From assembly GCA_020633315.1 (NCBI GenBank), contig JACKDV010000001.1, positions 124,001 through 188,000 on the forward strand: a stretch of DNA of 64,000 bases. Reading direction: 5' to 3'. The notes below the pieces were generated by a model that was given only the letters and a program-made list of their open reading frames with translations, made no database searches and had not been told where the DNA came from. The stretch is from Myxococcales bacterium (GTDB taxonomy: Bacteria > Myxococcota_A > Polyangia > Nannocystales > Nannocystaceae). The number at the start of each line of letters is the position of its first letter. Within the stretch, counting starts at the first letter, position 1. A program made the translations under genes and the position numbers. This document shows, piece after piece, positions 19,614-33,365 of the stretch.

Positions 19614-21221
19614 CTATGGATCATCCAGCTTGCTCATCGCGAATTCTGCGAGAGCGGTGATGGTCAGGCTCGGATTGATGCCGGGATTCGCTGGCAAGGC
19701 CGAGCCATCACAGACTATCAGGTTCCGGTAGCCGAAGACTCGTAGTCGTGGATCGATGACTCCGTTGGCCGGGGTAGCTCCGATTGCGGCTCCTCCCAGC
19801 AAGTGAGCCGTCGTGGGAATGTTGAAGAGGCACTCGAAGGTGCCACCTTGGGCGATTCCGTCGATGCGCTCCGAAAGCCACTTGGTGGCCTGATGCGCCA
19901 TCGGGATCTTCCTCGGAATGGGGCGGCTCGGGTCCTCCTCCGTCGTGAGGCGGACACCGCCGAGGAGCCACCGCAGACGGGGTTTGAACCGTAGAGCCGT
20001 ATCGGTGGTCTGCATCACCAGCAGAGACACGGATCTCTTCGACCAGCGAAATGGGAGCATGGCCCGAATGAGCTCGATCGGATGCCGGATGGCGTGTCGA
20101 AGAGTGGCAAAGAGCTGGATGGAGAACGGCCCCTTCTCGCTCAGGTGGCCGAGAGGAGTGAACAAGAAGGACATCGAGTCGGCGTTCGGGCCGTAGCTGA
20201 AGAGTTGGAGGTGGGTGTCTCCGTCGACCTCGATCGACGAGGTAATCGAGGGAGCCTGGATGATCTCACTCTGCGAGGCGCTCGTGGTGACCGCCATGAC
20301 GCTCTCGGAGTTGGTCCTCACCAGGTGTCCCAACTTGGAGCTCAGCCTGGGGAGGTCACCCGAGTGTCGGCAGTTGGCCAGCAGGAGGTTGGTGCCTATC
20401 GTGCCTGCGGCCACGACGACGCCCTTGGTGGTGAGGGTTCGCGTGTCCTTTCGAATCAATGCACCGGATCGAATGCTCGTGACCGCGTAGCCGTTGGTGC
20501 CGTCTTCGTCGGAGCGCGGGCGAATCCTCACCACGGTTCGACTTGGGTGGACCTCCGCTCCTCGCTTCTCGGCGAGGTAGAGGTAGTTCTTGTCGAGAGT
20601 GTTCTTTGCGCCATGGCGGCACCCCACCATGCACGACCCGCAGTTGGTGCACCCTCGTCGTTCCGGTCCCTCGCCTCCGAAGTATGGATCGGCTGAGGGC
20701 ACCTCGGGTGGTCCGAAGAAGATGCCGACCCGCGCGGGGCGCAGCGGCGACTTGGTCCCTAGATGGTCCCCCAGCTCGCGCAACAGCTCGTCCCGGCGGA
20801 GGTCGCCGGGCAACGAGGTCACTCCGAGGTACTTCTCTGCGGTGCGATAATGCGGCTCGAGCTCTCGCTTCCAGTCGCAGATCCCAGCCCACTGAGGGGC
20901 AGTGAAGAACGAGGGCTGAGCATGGTGCAGTGTGTTTGCATATGCGATGCTGCCACCCCCCACTGCGCTGCCGCTGCCGACGAGGACGTGGCGGAAGGGG
21001 GTGAGACGGAGAATCCCCCGCAGCCCGATCTGCGGGAACCAGAAGTAGTTTCGAAGGTCCCAGGTGGACTTCGGAAGGTCGTCTTCGGTGAACCGGCGGC
21101 CCGACTCCAGTACGGCGACCCGGTACCCTCTCTCGCTGAGCCTCAGCGCAGCTACGCTCCCCCCGAAACCAGAGCCGACCACGATCCAGTCATAGTCGAG
21201 CTTTCCAGGGGAATCCGTCAT
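19614..21221 (-). CDS. GMC-family FAD oxidoreductase (cholesterol-oxidase-like)
   Basis: 535 residues. The FAD-binding Rossmann motif is VVGSGFGGSVAALRLSERG near 14-32. A cysteine cluster GCTNCGSCMVGC followed by RHGAKNTLDKNYLYLAE is typical of the actinobacterial/myxobacterial cholesterol-oxidase-like branch of the GMC family. The C-terminal motif HLLGGAAIG and the closing CDGSALPANPGINPSLTITA are also diagnostic. It oxidises an alcohol group with FAD, perhaps of a sterol or other polycyclic lipid. ATG 21221 starts just before the first beta strand and lies 16 bases after the stop of the phosphatase-like gene, so the two are one operon. Third-position base use is less GC-rich than in flanking genes. 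Confidence 0.88.
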   Translation of the reverse strand: MTDSPGKLDYDWIVVGSGFGGSVAALRLSERGYRVAVLESGRRFTEDDLPKSTWDLRNYFWFPQIGLRGILRLTPFRHVLVGSGSAVGGGSIAYANTLHHAQPSFFTAPQWAGICDWKRELEPHYRTAEKYLGVTSLPGDLRRDELLRELGDHLGTKSPLRPARVGIFFGPPEVPSADPYFGGEGPERRGCTNCGSCMVGCRHGAKNTLDKNYLYLAEKRGAEVHPSRTVVRIRPRSDEDGTNGYAVTSIRSGALIRKDTRTLTTKGVVVAAGTIGTNLLLANCRHSGDLPRLSSKLGHLVRTNSESVMAVTTSASQSEIIQAPSITSSIEVDGDTHLQLFSYGPNADSMSFLFTPLGHLSEKGPFSIQLFATLRHAIRHPIELIRAMLPFRWSKRSVSLLVMQTTDTALRFKPRLRWLLGGVRLTTEEDPSRPIPRKIPMAHQATKWLSERIDGIAQGGTFECLFNIPTTAHLLGGAAIGATPANGVIDPRLRVFGYRNLIVCDGSALPANPGINPSLTITALAEFAMSKLDDP

Positions 21222-21237
21222 CGATGGGAGTCGAGGG

Positions 21238-22092
21238 CTAGTGGTGAGGGGTGCTCCGAGGCACGCCGATTTCCGTTTCCAGGCACCTTGCGACACGAAC
21301 GAGGAGGTCGGCGAAGGACTCTCCCGAAGAGGAAGGGGCTCCTTGCCCCGATTCATCGACGATGCTGGCAAACGGATCGCCGTGGTCGTACATCAGCGTG
21401 GCACAGAAGAAGGTCCGCAGGACTCTCGCTTCTGGGATCCCCTCCGCAACGCCAATGTCCATCTCGTCCAAGTCTGCGTGCGGCTCTGCGTCCTCGACCC
21501 CGAACATCTCGGCGGTCTGCTCGGTGCGCTTGAGGGTCGAGCGATGCCAGGTCTCGGCGAATGGGGGGACCTGCCGGTTGTCGGAGATGTCTGCGAGCAG
21601 GTGGCCCCTCCAATCGTCGAGCCCATCGCTTCGACCAAGGGCGATCTCCCGGGCGTTGGCCTCGGTCTCCCCGTGCCGAATCAACACCATCTTGCCCAGG
21701 ACCAGCGGATGGGCGTTGGAGATGTAGTGGCGATTGGGGTATCGAGCGATCTTCGGCACCGTGGTGACAGCGCCAGTCGCGTCGGGAAACTCCGCGTCGT
21801 CGGGGGCTCCGAGCAGGATGAGGGCATTTCCGATCAGGCTGTGGGTGAAGAAGCCAATCCTGCGGTCGATGCTGAACGGGCACATCTTCCGGCTCAGGTG
21901 CACCGTCGTCCTGGAGCCAAGCGCGGTCCGTCGCGCCAGAGGTCGGGCATCGTCGTCCACGAGATCGAAGCCGAGTCGGATCACGTCCTCCCACAGTCGA
22001 TCGAGGTTCTCGTCACGACGAGCCCAGGCCAACGAACGTCGTGCTGATTCGTCAATTGTCACAAGATGAATCGGGCCGTCGGACGGAGACAC
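21238..22092 (-). CDS. Histidine-phosphatase-like protein lacking the C-terminal active-site motif
   Basis: 284 residues. An N-terminal part of about 130 residues has no family I recognise. It is followed by a histidine phosphatase (phosphoglycerate-mutase-like) domain with the phospho-acceptor motif LIRHGETEANA, then STLKRTEQTAEMFG and the acid-donor segment EMDIGVAEG. The domain ends at SGESFADLLVRVARCL plus about 14 residues, just where the second catalytic His (usually VTHGG or similar) should follow. So it is either C-terminally truncated or a non-catalytic relative. It sits between the SpoIIAA-like gene and the GMC oxidoreductase on the same strand; start is GTG 22092. Confidence 0.7.
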   Translation of the reverse strand: MSPSDGPIHLVTIDESARRSLAWARRDENLDRLWEDVIRLGFDLVDDDARPLARRTALGSRTTVHLSRKMCPFSIDRRIGFFTHSLIGNALILLGAPDDAEFPDATGAVTTVPKIARYPNRHYISNAHPLVLGKMVLIRHGETEANAREIALGRSDGLDDWRGHLLADISDNRQVPPFAETWHRSTLKRTEQTAEMFGVEDAEPHADLDEMDIGVAEGIPEARVLRTFFCATLMYDHGDPFASIVDESGQGAPSSSGESFADLLVRVARCLETEIGVPRSTPHH

Positions 22093-22133
22093 ATGCCTGA
22101 GGCGTGAGGCTCACCACCCCATGCGAGCCTCGT

Positions 22134-22526
22134 CTAGACCTTTGCCAGCTGCGTCCGGGCGTACCCCTCTGCATCTTCTCTGCTGGCAAAGACCTTGTGG
22201 GGCATCGGCATTGCTCCCGTCACCCACAAGACTGCTGTGAGCGCACCTCGAACCAAGGCCGAGGTAATGACGAAACCGCACCCCACGCAGAGTCGCCTGA
22301 AGTCGGCCTCGTTCTCCAGCATGAACTGTGCGTAGGCCTTCCGAACCAGGGCGTCCACGCTGCCGATCTTGGTGGCGTCGTAGACGATCGCGAACGGTTG
22401 GTTCTTGTCCAGGATCGCTCGATATTCTCGGAAGTGCTCCTGTAGCTGGTCGAGATTGATGTCTCCCACCGTGGTGATGTCAACGATGGGGAACCGGGTG
22501 GAGTCGACTCGGTAGGGACTGGTCAC
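22134..22526 (-). CDS. SpoIIAA/STAS-like small protein
   Basis: 130 residues. The pattern is that of the SpoIIAA-like (STAS/SEC14-related) family: a beta strand FPIVDITTVGDINLDQL, a hydrophobic strand FAIVYDATKI, long helices and the common C-terminal motif MPMPHKVFASREDAEGYAR. Members are small cytoplasmic modules of unknown role that often sit beside lipid or membrane genes. GTG 22526 has GAGGGA a few bases upstream. First gene of the minus-strand unit that continues into the phosphatase-like and GMC oxidoreductase genes. Confidence 0.75.
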   Translation of the reverse strand: MTSPYRVDSTRFPIVDITTVGDINLDQLQEHFREYRAILDKNQPFAIVYDATKIGSVDALVRKAYAQFMLENEADFRRLCVGCGFVITSALVRGALTAVLWVTGAMPMPHKVFASREDAEGYARTQLAKV

Positions 22527-22566
22527 TGTTCCCTCGAAATTCCTGGAGGAGCGCGGGATCTTAGCG

Positions 22567-22600
22567 TTTTTCGAGAAAAAGTGTCAAACGAGGCGCCTCG
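22567..22600. promoter_or_regulatory. Two inverted repeats in divergent promoter region
   Basis: Between the SpoIIAA-like gene (minus, start 22526) and the second sigma-factor gene (plus, start 22673) lie TTTTTC-GA-GAAAAA (22567-22580), striking in this GC-rich genome, and CGAGGCGCCTCG (22589-22600), a perfect 12-bp palindrome. Either could be an operator serving one or both genes. TACTCT at 22654-22659 is a weak -10 candidate for the sigma gene. Confidence 0.4.
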
Positions 22601-22672
22601 TGTGCGTAGTGCGCGGTCGGCCTGAAGGACGTCGGCAAATCTAGCGAAATTGGTACTCTTGGTGTCTTCCCC

Positions 22673-23308
22673 ATGCCCACCGACGACTTCGAGACCCTCG
22701 ACCGGTGGCGGGCCGGTGATCGCGCTGCCGGGAACGAGCTGCTTCGCCGGCACTTCGACGGCCTGTACCGCTTCTTCCGCAACAAGGTCGACGAGGGGGT
22801 CGACGACCTGATCCAGCGCTCGTTCCTGGCCTGTGTGGAGTCCAAGGACCGTTTTCGCAAGCAGGCGAGCTTTCGGACGTACCTGTTCACGGTGGCCCGT
22901 CATGAGCTCTACCGGCACTTCCGGCGGAGCCGGCGGATGGCCGAGACCGAGGACGTGGGGGAGAAGTCGGTCATGGATCTGGGGACCTCGCCCAGCCGGG
23001 TGGCAGCGCAGCGACAGGAGCAGAGGCTGCTGCTGCGGGCTCTGCGACGGATCCCGCTGGACCTCCAGCTCGCGGTGGAGCTCTTCTACTGGGAGGGCAT
23101 GTCGACTGCGGAAATCGCGGAGGTGCTGGAGGTGCCGCAGGGGACGGCCAAGAGCCGCCTCCGGCGAGCGCGGGAGGCGCTGGAGGAGCAGATGCGCGCG
23201 CTCGCGGAGTCGCCTTCGTTGGTGGAGTCGACTCTCGCCCACTTCGACCAATGGGCGGCGGGGATCCGTGCGGAGCTGGGTCCCAGGGGCGGCGAGGCCG
23301 AGGACTGA
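22673..23308 (+). CDS. ECF-type RNA polymerase sigma factor (paralogue B)
   Basis: 211 residues, closely similar in layout to paralogue A: WRAGDRAAGNELL at the start, region 2 with DDLIQRSF and ASFRTYLFTVARHEL, region 4 helix-turn-helix TAEIAEVLEVPQGTAKSRLRR, and the same kind of C-terminal extension (SPSLVESTLAHFDQWAAGIR). No anti-sigma gene is adjacent. Instead its 3' end is 19 bases from the end of a convergent receptor Ser/Thr kinase gene, which fits the known theme of kinase-controlled ECF factors. ATG 22673 agrees with the paralogues. Confidence 0.92.
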   Translation: MPTDDFETLDRWRAGDRAAGNELLRRHFDGLYRFFRNKVDEGVDDLIQRSFLACVESKDRFRKQASFRTYLFTVARHELYRHFRRSRRMAETEDVGEKSVMDLGTSPSRVAAQRQEQRLLLRALRRIPLDLQLAVELFYWEGMSTAEIAEVLEVPQGTAKSRLRRAREALEEQMRALAESPSLVESTLAHFDQWAAGIRAELGPRGGEAED

Positions 23309-23327
23309 ACGCAGAGCCAGCGGGGGA

Positions 23328-26323
<2,996 letters not shown>

Positions 26324-26327
<4 letters not shown>

Positions 26328-27052
26328 ACGCAGCGGCAGCCGCAATCGAACAACACACCGCCGTTGAGGGTCCACCGCTGAGTGTTCGGGCCCGTGCAGG
26401 CTGCGCCGCCCACCTCGTGCTCGGGCGCCTGGACCGCGACCACCTTGTTGAAGGCGCAGGTCCCGAAGTTGGCGGAGGTGTAGTCCCAGACCTTGCCGTA
26501 GCCCTGGCACACAGTCTGGCACGTGGCCTGTGCGATGGGCATGCCGAGGATCGGCGTGGCCCCGTCGACTCCATCGCTGAAGTCGTCGATCTCGTCGGAG
26601 CTCGCGCTGGTGCCCGGGGCCACGAGCTGATCGATGTCGTCACCCGCGGGAGCGCCCCCGCCAGGGAGCCCGGGCAGCTGGCCCGCGCCGTTGCGAGCTC
26701 CTTCGCTGGCACAGGTCGCGGAGGCGAGACCCCCGAGCTCGTTGTAGAGCCGGTCGTCCCACCACGGGTTGAGCACCGGGTACAGATCCTCGGGCCCGCT
26801 GAGGGTGCACTCGCTCTTCTTGGTGTCGTTCTGGCTGGTGGTGAAGTAGTAGGTGCTGCAGGCCTGGTCCTCGATCACGTCGGGCTCGGCCGCGAGACCT
26901 CCGACGGGGGCGGGCGTGGCCGCCGGCGTGGGCTCGTCGAGCGGAGCGAGCTCGGCGTCGTGCAGGTCGGAGTCGACGGGCTCGCCGGGATCGCAGGCGG
27001 TGAGTAGGGCGGTAGTGAGCAGGCTGATGAAGAAGGCTTCCGTGCGCATCAT
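26324..27052 (-). CDS. Cys-rich lipoprotein coupled to Ser/Thr kinase gene
   Basis: 242 residues. Signal peptide with lipobox LLTAC (Cys about 20), then an Ala/Pro/Glu linker and a domain with about ten cysteines, ending in LFDCGCRCV. I do not recognise the family. AAGGGA sits 7 bases before the double ATG at 27049-27052. The stop overlaps the start of the receptor kinase gene (ATGA). This tight coupling suggests that the exported lipoprotein could be the ligand or co-receptor of the kinase; that is inference. Confidence 0.7.
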
Positions 27053-27245
27053 GGGGCTGTCCCTTCGGACACCGGGGGCTCGAGGAGGGAGCGAACGAGC
27101 ACCTCGGTGTTCATGTCGTCGGAGTCCCCAACGACCCGATCGGATCACGACGAAATCGAGGTCGGCTCGACGTCTCGCCGCGCAGCTTGCCGACGGGTCG
27201 AGAAGACATGAAGAACGATGTTCGAAGGGATGGGCGAGCGCGTGC

Positions 27246-30167
<2,922 letters not shown>

Positions 30168-30260
30168 GGCGAAGGAGCATCGTAGCAGGCCGTGCCGCTC
30201 CCGGGCACACGGGCCGCGCGTGGTCGCCCCCGCGTCACGGCTGCGTGATACACAGGGTGC

Positions 30261-31472
30261 ATGCCCCCGACCAAGGCGCGCTCGCGCATCTTTCCGCGGT
30301 GGATGGTGGCCCTGTTCGCCATCCTCGCGGTGGGTTGGCTGCTCTACCTACTACGGGGTGCCCTGACCCCGGTGTTCTTCGCGTTCCTCATCGCCTACAT
30401 GCTCGATCCGGTGATCGATCGCTTCGAGGCGCGTGGTCACTCCCGTGCCGTGGGTATCGCGGTGATGCTCACGGTCGTCCTTGGCGGTCTGGCGCTGTTC
30501 ATGGCCCTGGTGCTGCCCGGAGCGGTCCGCGACCTGGTGGCGTTCGTGCGCGAGCTGCCCGGGATGCTGCGCGAGCTCCTCGGGACCGTCGAGCCCTGGC
30601 TCAACGAGATGGGGATCAGCGTGCCTCACGACGTGGACGAGGCGATCACCCAGTTCCAGGTCGATGTGGGGGATCTGGCCAAGCAGGCCGCGCTGCCGCT
30701 GAGCGCCATGGCGGGGTGGCTGCTGGGGGAGACCATCTCGGTGATGGGGGCGCTGGCGGGCATGCTCCTCGTGCCGGTCTTTGCCGCCTATCTGCTGATC
30801 GATTTCGACCGCATCACGGCCGGGGTCCGCGACTTGATCCCACCGCGATACCGCGATGACGTGGTCGAGATCGCTCGGGACGTCGACGGGATCCTCGGCG
30901 AGTTCATCCGCGGGCAGCTCATCGTGATGCTGATCCTCGCGGTGCTCTATGCCGTGACCTACTCGCTGCTCGGCGTACGGCTCGCCATCCTCATCGGCGT
31001 CACCGCAGGGCTGCTGTCGTTCATCCCCTACGTCGGGGGCGGCATGGCCCTGATCCTGGGCGTGGTCATGGCCCTCATCTACGGCGACGGCTGGGGGCAG
31101 CTCGTCGGGGTGATCATCGCCTACACCATCATCCAGGTCCTGGAGGGCTTCGTCATCACGCCCAAGGTGGTGGGTGACAAGGTGGGGTTGAGTGCCGTAT
31201 GGGTGCTGTTCGCCCTGATGGTCGGCGGCGAGGTGTTCGGCTTCATGGGGATCCTGCTGGCGCTGCCGGCCGCGGCGGTGATCAAGATCTTCGTGGTGCG
31301 GGGGTTGAGCTGGTATCGCGCCTCGGCTCTGTTCCTTGGTGACGATGAGGGGCAGGAAGGAGAGGACGAAGGGGATGGCGATTCGCCTTCGTCGAGCCTC
31401 ATTGAGGAGCCGGCCGGCGGTGCCGCGGATGCAGCCGAGGTCGACGAGCCTGCGGCTCCATCGTCGCAATAG
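30261..31472 (+). CDS. AI-2E (PerM/TqsA) family membrane transporter
   Basis: 403 residues with about eight membrane helices in the family's order. Two or three N-terminal helices (MVALFAILAVGWLLYLL, FFAFLIAYMLDPVIDRFE) are followed by an amphipathic soluble stretch (about 85-150) and a C-terminal helical block with the family signature YVGGGMALILGVVMAL, then IQVLEGFVITPKVVGDKVGL. The tail is acidic. Members move small molecules (autoinducer-2, Na+/H+ in some) across the inner membrane; which one here is unknown. ATG 30261 has TACACA six bases upstream and no Shine-Dalgarno. Confidence 0.9.
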   Translation: MPPTKARSRIFPRWMVALFAILAVGWLLYLLRGALTPVFFAFLIAYMLDPVIDRFEARGHSRAVGIAVMLTVVLGGLALFMALVLPGAVRDLVAFVRELPGMLRELLGTVEPWLNEMGISVPHDVDEAITQFQVDVGDLAKQAALPLSAMAGWLLGETISVMGALAGMLLVPVFAAYLLIDFDRITAGVRDLIPPRYRDDVVEIARDVDGILGEFIRGQLIVMLILAVLYAVTYSLLGVRLAILIGVTAGLLSFIPYVGGGMALILGVVMALIYGDGWGQLVGVIIAYTIIQVLEGFVITPKVVGDKVGLSAVWVLFALMVGGEVFGFMGILLALPAAAVIKIFVVRGLSWYRASALFLGDDEGQEGEDEGDGDSPSSSLIEEPAGGAADAAEVDEPAAPSSQ

Positions 31473-31552
31473 GATCGGTAACCCTTGCGCCCCCCTGCGC
31501 GGCGTTGGCCATGCGGATCTTCTTGGCTCTCGCAGTAAGTTGATCTCTCGTA
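31473..31552. other. Spacer between transporter gene and repeat array
   Basis: The 80 bases after the transporter's stop codon show no terminator hairpin or gene that I can support; the tandem array begins at 31553. Confidence 0.3.
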
Positions 31553-31999
31553 GCTCCCGGAAGGCTTCGACTCATCGAAGGCGGTCCCCAACGGGCTTCC
31601 GGGAGGCCTCGGCTCACCGAGAGCGGGCCCGAATGGGCTCCCGGGAGGCCTCGGCTCACCGAGAGCGGGCCCGAATGGGCTCCCGGGAGGCCTCGGCTCA
31701 CCGAGAGCGGGCCGGAACGGGCTCCCGGTAGGCCTTGGTTCACCGAGAGCGGCCGGAACGGGCTCCCGGGAGGCCTCGGACCACCGAGAGCGGGTCGGAA
31801 CGGGCTCCCGGGAGGCCTCGGACGACCGAGAGCGGGCCGGAACGGGCTCCCGGGAGGCCTCGGACCACCGAGAGTGGTCACCGAAGAGCTCCCGCAGGGC
31901 TTCGTCACACCGAGAGCGAGGCCTCGAAGCTCCCATAGGGCTTCGACCTCACCGAGAACGGGGCTCCAACGGGCCCCCATCGGGCCTCGAAGCATCAAG
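31553..31999. repeat. 42-bp tandem repeat array with internal palindromes (about 10.5 copies)
   Basis: Copies start at 31553, 31595, 31637, 31679, 31721, 31762, 31804, 31846, 31888, 31929 and 31973 (partial). Copies 2-7 are nearly identical; the outer ones are more diverged. Each core unit has a CTCCCGGGAG palindrome and a CTCGG-loop-CCGAG hairpin, so the array could fold extensively as single-stranded DNA or RNA. One unit is 41 bp and one 44 bp, which would shift any reading frame, so coding is unlikely even though several frames stay open. It fills most of the gap between the transporter and a lipoprotein gene. No spacers, so it is not CRISPR. Confidence 0.9.
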
Positions 32000-32111
32000 A
32001 GGCCGGCCCGGGGCTCCTGATTGAGCCGTTTGGGTCAAGGACCGTTTCGCCCGGGCATGGCCGTGGTCGTATCAGCCTATGCGGTGTTCGACCTGGTACC
32101 CTGCTCGATGC

Positions 32112-32714
32112 ATGCGGGGCGGCGGAGCGACGTTCGTGATGGTATTGGCCTTGATCTGCACGTGGGGCTGCGGCGAGCCCGCGCCACCGCCGAGCATCGA
32201 GGGCAGCACCGGTGCCGCCAGCAGCTCGAGCGGAGCGGCGGAGTCCAGCAGCGGGGTCATGGCCGGTCCACCGGTGTCCCTGGTGCGGGCCGAGGGCTGG
32301 GAGCTCACCGATGCGGCTGATGACCCGTTCCCCGGTGAACGACCGGACTTCGTGCAGTGCGAGATCGGCTGGGATGTGGAGACCGGCGCCTTCGAGGTGA
32401 GCACCGACCTTTGCACCTACGGCTCGTTCTCGCAGCGCAGCCTGGCCGAGATCCACGAGGGCGATGTGCTGGAGCTGGTGATCCTCCACGATGCGCTCTA
32501 TGCCGAGGAGCCGGCAGTCGCCCACCTCGCGATCGCCTTTGGACAGGAGATCGCCTGGGAGACGGAGATCCCGATCCCCTCGGAAGCGAACCAGCTCCGC
32601 CCCACCTGGACCGCCCCCTCCGACGTCGCCATCAACACCCCAGTGACCTTCCACGTGCACAATCACGGCACGAACAACTACCGGCTCATCGATCTGACGG
32701 TGGCCTCACCCTGA
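32112..32714 (+). CDS. Small predicted lipoprotein
   Basis: 200 residues. The signal peptide ends at lipobox TWGC (Cys20), followed by a Pro/Ser/Gly linker (STGAASSSSGAAESSSG), a type common in myxobacterial lipoproteins. The globular part (about 60-200) looks like a beta-sandwich with two cysteines, and strands such as DVLELVILHDALY and NTPVTFHVHNHGTNNY recall binding modules. No family recognised. ATG 32112 is the start that gives a proper signal sequence; TACCCT at 32097-32102 could be its -10. Confidence 0.75.
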   Translation: MRGGGATFVMVLALICTWGCGEPAPPPSIEGSTGAASSSSGAAESSSGVMAGPPVSLVRAEGWELTDAADDPFPGERPDFVQCEIGWDVETGAFEVSTDLCTYGSFSQRSLAEIHEGDVLELVILHDALYAEEPAVAHLAIAFGQEIAWETEIPIPSEANQLRPTWTAPSDVAINTPVTFHVHNHGTNNYRLIDLTVASP

Positions 32715-32793
32715 GGCCCGAACAGCGTACTTTGCGCTAGATGGGCGCGAGGGGAGCCCAAAGGGGGGCTGTAAGCGGCTCGCGGGGGGCGCG

Positions 32794-33336
32794 TTGGATG
32801 CGGACGTGGAAACGTCACCCGAACCGACCGTGGGCGCCGGTACCTTCCCCGACCGGCTCGTCCTCCGAGACGGCCAGCGCATGCTGACCATCTCGGTCGA
32901 CGAGGTGGTGTGGGTCGAGGCGGCTGGCAACTACGTCCAGATCTACACTCCTCGCAAGACGCACCTGGTGCGGCACACGGTCAAGGCCATGGAGGACAAG
33001 CTCGACCCCGAGCGCTTCGTCCGCGTGCGTCCGTCGGCCATCGTGGCCGTGGCCGTGGTCAAGGCCCTCAATGCCCGAGCCGGCGGCGACTACACCGTGG
33101 TGCTCGAGGACGGCACCGAGATCCGCTCCAGCCGCGGCTTTCGGGATCGAGTGGAGGACGTGCTCGCCGATGCGCCCGGCACCGCCCGCCACGCCCTGAC
33201 CAATCGACGTCGTCGTCGGGCCCGGGCCGCGGCTCGCAAGGCCAGCTCGCAGGCCGCCATCGCCCCGCCGCCCCCGTCGCTGACCACCAGCACCATGCCC
33301 ACCGCGCACGGGCACGTGGCGCTGGCCGCCAGCTAG
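32794..33336 (+). CDS. Stand-alone LytTR DNA-binding regulator
   Basis: 180 residues. A LytTR domain occupies about 22-120: strand RLVLRDGQRMLTISVDEVVWVEA, then YVQIYTPRKTHLVRHTVKAMEDKL, and FVRVRPSAIVAV, the usual DNA-contact region. There is no receiver domain, so it is not a classic response regulator. The C-terminal 50 residues are Arg/Ala-rich then Pro/Ser/Thr-rich, probably disordered. No histidine kinase is adjacent. TTG 32794 is chosen because a G-run (GGGGGG) precedes it; GTG 32806 is an alternative. Confidence 0.85.
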   Translation: MDADVETSPEPTVGAGTFPDRLVLRDGQRMLTISVDEVVWVEAAGNYVQIYTPRKTHLVRHTVKAMEDKLDPERFVRVRPSAIVAVAVVKALNARAGGDYTVVLEDGTEIRSSRGFRDRVEDVLADAPGTARHALTNRRRRRARAAARKASSQAAIAPPPPSLTTSTMPTAHGHVALAAS

Positions 33337-33365
33337 GGCGGCCGGGCCAGCTCGATCGACGCCGG

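Noticed and set aside
31121..31998. Open frames through the 42-bp array on both strands, with 14-residue repeats
   Set aside because: The 42-bp unit keeps frames open by chance; unit lengths of 41 and 44 shift the frame, one frame runs antisense into the transporter gene, and composition is not protein-like.
31553..31999. CRISPR array
   Set aside because: The units are contiguous with no unique spacers, and no cas genes are present.
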